Origin: Rotaria macrura
Taxonomy: Eukaryota; Rotifera; Eurotatoria; Philodinida; Philodinidae
Direction of reading: 5' to 3'
NCBI GenBank assembly: GCA_900239685.1
Contig: OENT01000563.1
Span: 31,350-95,349, forward strand
DNA: 64,000 nt
Shown here: piece by piece, positions 61,001 through 64,000 of the stretch
Position numbering within the stretch: position 1 is the stretch's first letter
Layout of the letters: the number at the start of each line of letters is the position of its first letter
Notes under the pieces: generated by a model
Seen by the model: the letters and a program-made list of their open reading frames with translations, nothing else
What the model was told of the DNA's origin: nothing
Database searches by the model: none
Program-made: the position numbers and the translations under genes

Positions 61001-64000
61001 TATTGTTTCATCTCTGCGTGATCATCAAGGTCATGTTAGTTGAGAAAAGTGTTGGTTTTTTTGCACATAAGCTCTTCTACTGGATTTTATTGAAATGATT
61101 TTGATGTCTCTTGGAAAAGACATTCGGCTTTTAAGGGTTAAAATTATCGACAATGCTATCTGCATCTTGAAATATTTTTATCAATACCGAAATCTCTTGT
61201 ACTCAACGAGTTTAAATTAATTAAACATTAAAATTCTATGCGATATACGTATATATTCACAGTTGTATTCAAAAAAATAGCTGATACTCCTAAATAGAGG
61301 CGTGAAACTCACGTTCATATGAATGTGGGTAGTATACGATTCACCTAAGCTAGACAATATTGTTTATGTCTCAAAGATTTCAGTTACCAGAAGCACTCAT
61401 GTTCATACGAGCGGCACAGGCAAGTGGGTTATACAGTGTACATCATCTACTCTTTACTCTTAATACTTCATTCTTGCGATGAACTTTTTCTTCTGATTCT
61501 CATACGGTTGGATTATCGGCAGAAAGTACTAAGTATGAATGTATTTCGATTTACTTTCCATCAATACTCAAAAGAAAAATGAAGATTAGAAACGCGTCAA
61601 CTGGAAGTGGCAAAAACGTTTCATGATAATACAACAAATTTACAGTATAGTTGTATTTGCGATTGGAATAACTAGACGACGGTGTGACAAAATAATAAAC
61701 ACGATATTAAAATTCAGATATCGTTTAAACCATTCTAATGCGATTCTAGAAATAAAGAATATTCGAGATTGCATGTGGAAAAAGATAAAAGCAGTTTAGA
61801 AAATGGAATAAGGTCGAAAACTTGTTTTTTCATCAATTCAGTTTTAGAAGCTGAAAAGTTTGTTAAGACTAGTGTTGATATTGAGAAAATTTCATTGAAC
61901 TTCTTTCGAAAATTACCGGGCGGTGTAAACAGATATAAAAAAGTAAGAAAAACTTTTTGAAGAAAAGTGTGATGTGTTTAGTTACTTCGGGTTGAAGCGC
62001 TCATGTGCTCTACATTTGTTTTGAAGAAGAATAGATAATAAGTCAGAATACATCCATACCTAGCTTTGTTTTTGTCTTCTATCCAAGCACATAAGACAAG
62101 ATCGAGATAAACTAATCCCGGGAAAGACATGCTAAGATTTACGAGTCCGAATGATTTATTGAATAGATCTACGTTTCCCTTGACATTGCAAGTAAATAGA
62201 GCATTGCGAAAACATGCAATAGATTGACGACAGTGTCTTAATACCGAAAATCATCTGTAATTCAATAACTAATTTTGTTCATGAGTAAAAAACTTGTCCT
62301 ATCACATATGTTTGAATTGCAATTCAAATGGTTTATTGGAAGAGAAAATTGATTTTGTGCACTCCCGTAGGATGTCGAGCATCGAACTCACTCATCTCTT
62401 TAAGATGCACTATTCTAATGCGGAATGCAAAATAGAATATAAAACCTCTCGAAGAGGATGACTCTCTTCCCATGATGATTGATTATCGGCAAAGACTATC
62501 TTTTTCATTTCTAGGTTTCCACAGAAAAGCATTTCTATTCTTTTATGAACGACCTGGTTTTTGATTTTTATAACTCACACAAATTTTAAAATAGGGAGTT
62601 CAAATTTGAATCAAGAGTATTTCTGCTTGAGCTTTCGTTATAGACTTCGTAGGAAACATTAATAGCACTGAACGAGATGAGTGACAATCCTTGGAATCTT
62701 CTCCATCGTCTAAAAAGTTTCATTACCAATGTCATCAGTAACGCTTTAAAATTCATCAAGATCCAAAGTAGATTGCTCGGAATTTGCTGTAGACACAAGA
62801 CATATGAATAAGACGCATGTTTGCTGATTACATCAATGACTTGAGAAGCACGAATAAATTATGAAAATCATACAATATAAATACCAAGTGAATAATGGCA
62901 AAGGAAATAAAAAAGGATGTCAGTAAAACAAAAGGAAAAGAAAACAGAATTTTCTTGCGAAGTGAAGGAGTAAAAATAGCAAGCGTCCTCTGACAATCGA
63001 TACATTGTCGGAAAAGAATTTTTGTCTCTCAGATACTCTTGGGTTCGTATGCATTCTATTTCTATAATGAAGTTAATCAAGTCACGAGTTTCACGTTTTA
63101 GAACAAGTAGGGGCAGTATTGAGACAATTTTTGTGTTACTCGTTTCAATTCTTGTTTCGTTTTCCATTCTCTTGGCTTATTATTTTTATTACTGTCTGTA
63201 TGAAACTCAGCGGCCAAAAACTACTAATATTTGACTATTATTTGGTAGTGAACGTGCAATTCAGCACAATCAAGGGAGGGTGAGGGGCGTTGGTGAAGCT
63301 AAAACAGTTCGAATTCAAAGCTTTCGCTCAATATTTTGTTGGAAAATATTTGTGAGCCCGACAGACAGGAATCTTTTCTGAGAACTAAATCTGCTATGAT
63401 CCAATAATAAAAAGAGAGGAAATATCTGGCATCTTGTGATGATATGTTATTAAAAGTTGTATGTCGTAGAAAATAATTACGAGAAGGATGAAAAACCATT
63501 TTCAAAAATATACGTTCACAAGTTAAGTCTTAGAAGATAAATAACTACTAGAATATTCATCTGCTCAAAATAATACTCTAATCAAATAGCTTGCTGTGCC
63601 GTGCAAAGTCTCTTCAATAAAAAGATCTCCTGAATACGGTAGCTTTTATTTATGAAACACAACACGTAGTGTATTTGAGCAAACTAACGACGGGGAAGAT
63701 CGATGTTCTTCGAAACGTACTTCATAAATATTTATACAATAATGTGTTCTTAAGTACTATGAATGACGTGCATACCTTTCTCCGTGTTTTATATGTCACT
63801 TGATAGAGTTTAGTGAGTGAATATCACCAGTTCTTTTGCTTTCAATAAGCTTTTTCAGTAAAATTTCCACTTTCCTTTGTACGATACACATCCTTTCTCA
63901 AGATCTCGTCACTTTCTAAGTTTTCTTTTCATACACTTCTCAGTTCGACTCGATATCTTTCAGATTCAACATGAAAAATTAAAGTCAAGAGAACCACTCG
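58043..64000. other. Gene-poor right end
   Basis: Nearly 6 kb in which I recognise no gene, tRNA or transposon. A pyrimidine-rich tract lies at about 58180-58230. All frames are short and lack motifs. It may contain distal 5' exons of UBALD or belong to a gene continuing outside the window. Confidence 0.5.

Noticed and set aside
62340..62425. tRNA-like sequence on the minus strand (GAGTTCGATGCTC T-arm-like word)
   Set aside because: Only a B-box-like segment is convincing; no full cloverleaf could be folded. At best a tRNA relic.

Overview
This is a eukaryotic nuclear window: AT-rich, with split genes, many introns of about 50-75 nt with GT...AG ends, two RNA polymerase III tRNA genes, and DNA transposons with target-site duplications. 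Gene content is animal (calpain-15, DNA ligase 1, UQCRC2, UBALD, NATD1). Very short introns, an expanded LamG surface-protein family, a probable spliced-leader acceptor between tightly packed genes and gene-conversion-like mosaics fit a bdelloid rotifer best, but that assignment is inference from general features, not a search result. Most lone ORFs are noise; the genes below were rebuilt by joining exons by hand and checking that the frame stays open across every junction.

Layout. 1-891: two minus-strand genes 26 nt apart (NATD1-like acetyltransferase, then an mS26-like protein running off the left edge), a candidate operon. 2113-9352: complete nine-exon calpain-15 gene with an N-terminal RanBP2 zinc finger and an intact Cys/His/Asn triad; intron 5 holds a palindrome around an assembly gap. 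9963-11185: GC-rich transposon-like block. 12101-36065: three tandem copies of a gene for a single-pass type II membrane protein with two LamG-like domains; copies 1 and 2 are intact, copy 3 is a truncated pseudogene. Between and inside them lie two non-autonomous or dead hAT elements (17932-19116, 19341-20508), a 574-bp fold-back (26139-26712), a third hAT-like element (29267-30313), a tRNA-Met gene and a decayed copy of the 3' end of DNA ligase 1. 37255-38431: unrecognised minus-strand gene. 39892-41848: second copy of the third hAT-like element carrying a nested mariner-like insertion. 42147-42219: second tRNA-Met. 42551-50861: complete 13-exon DNA ligase 1 on the minus strand, head-to-head with UQCRC2 (51195-56871, plus), which is tail-to-tail with UBALD (57106-57637, minus). 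57638-64000: no recognisable gene.

The main story is duplication and sequence homogenisation. The order LamG gene, hAT element, tRNA-Met, ligase tail occurs twice (25417-32370 and 34317-42724), and the LamG copies are mosaics: copies 1 and 2 encode an identical 231-residue first LamG domain beside a divergent second one, while copies 2 and 3 are nearly identical across exon 3, intron 3, exon 4 and part of intron 4. The housekeeping genes (LIG1, UQCRC2, CAPN15) look intact.
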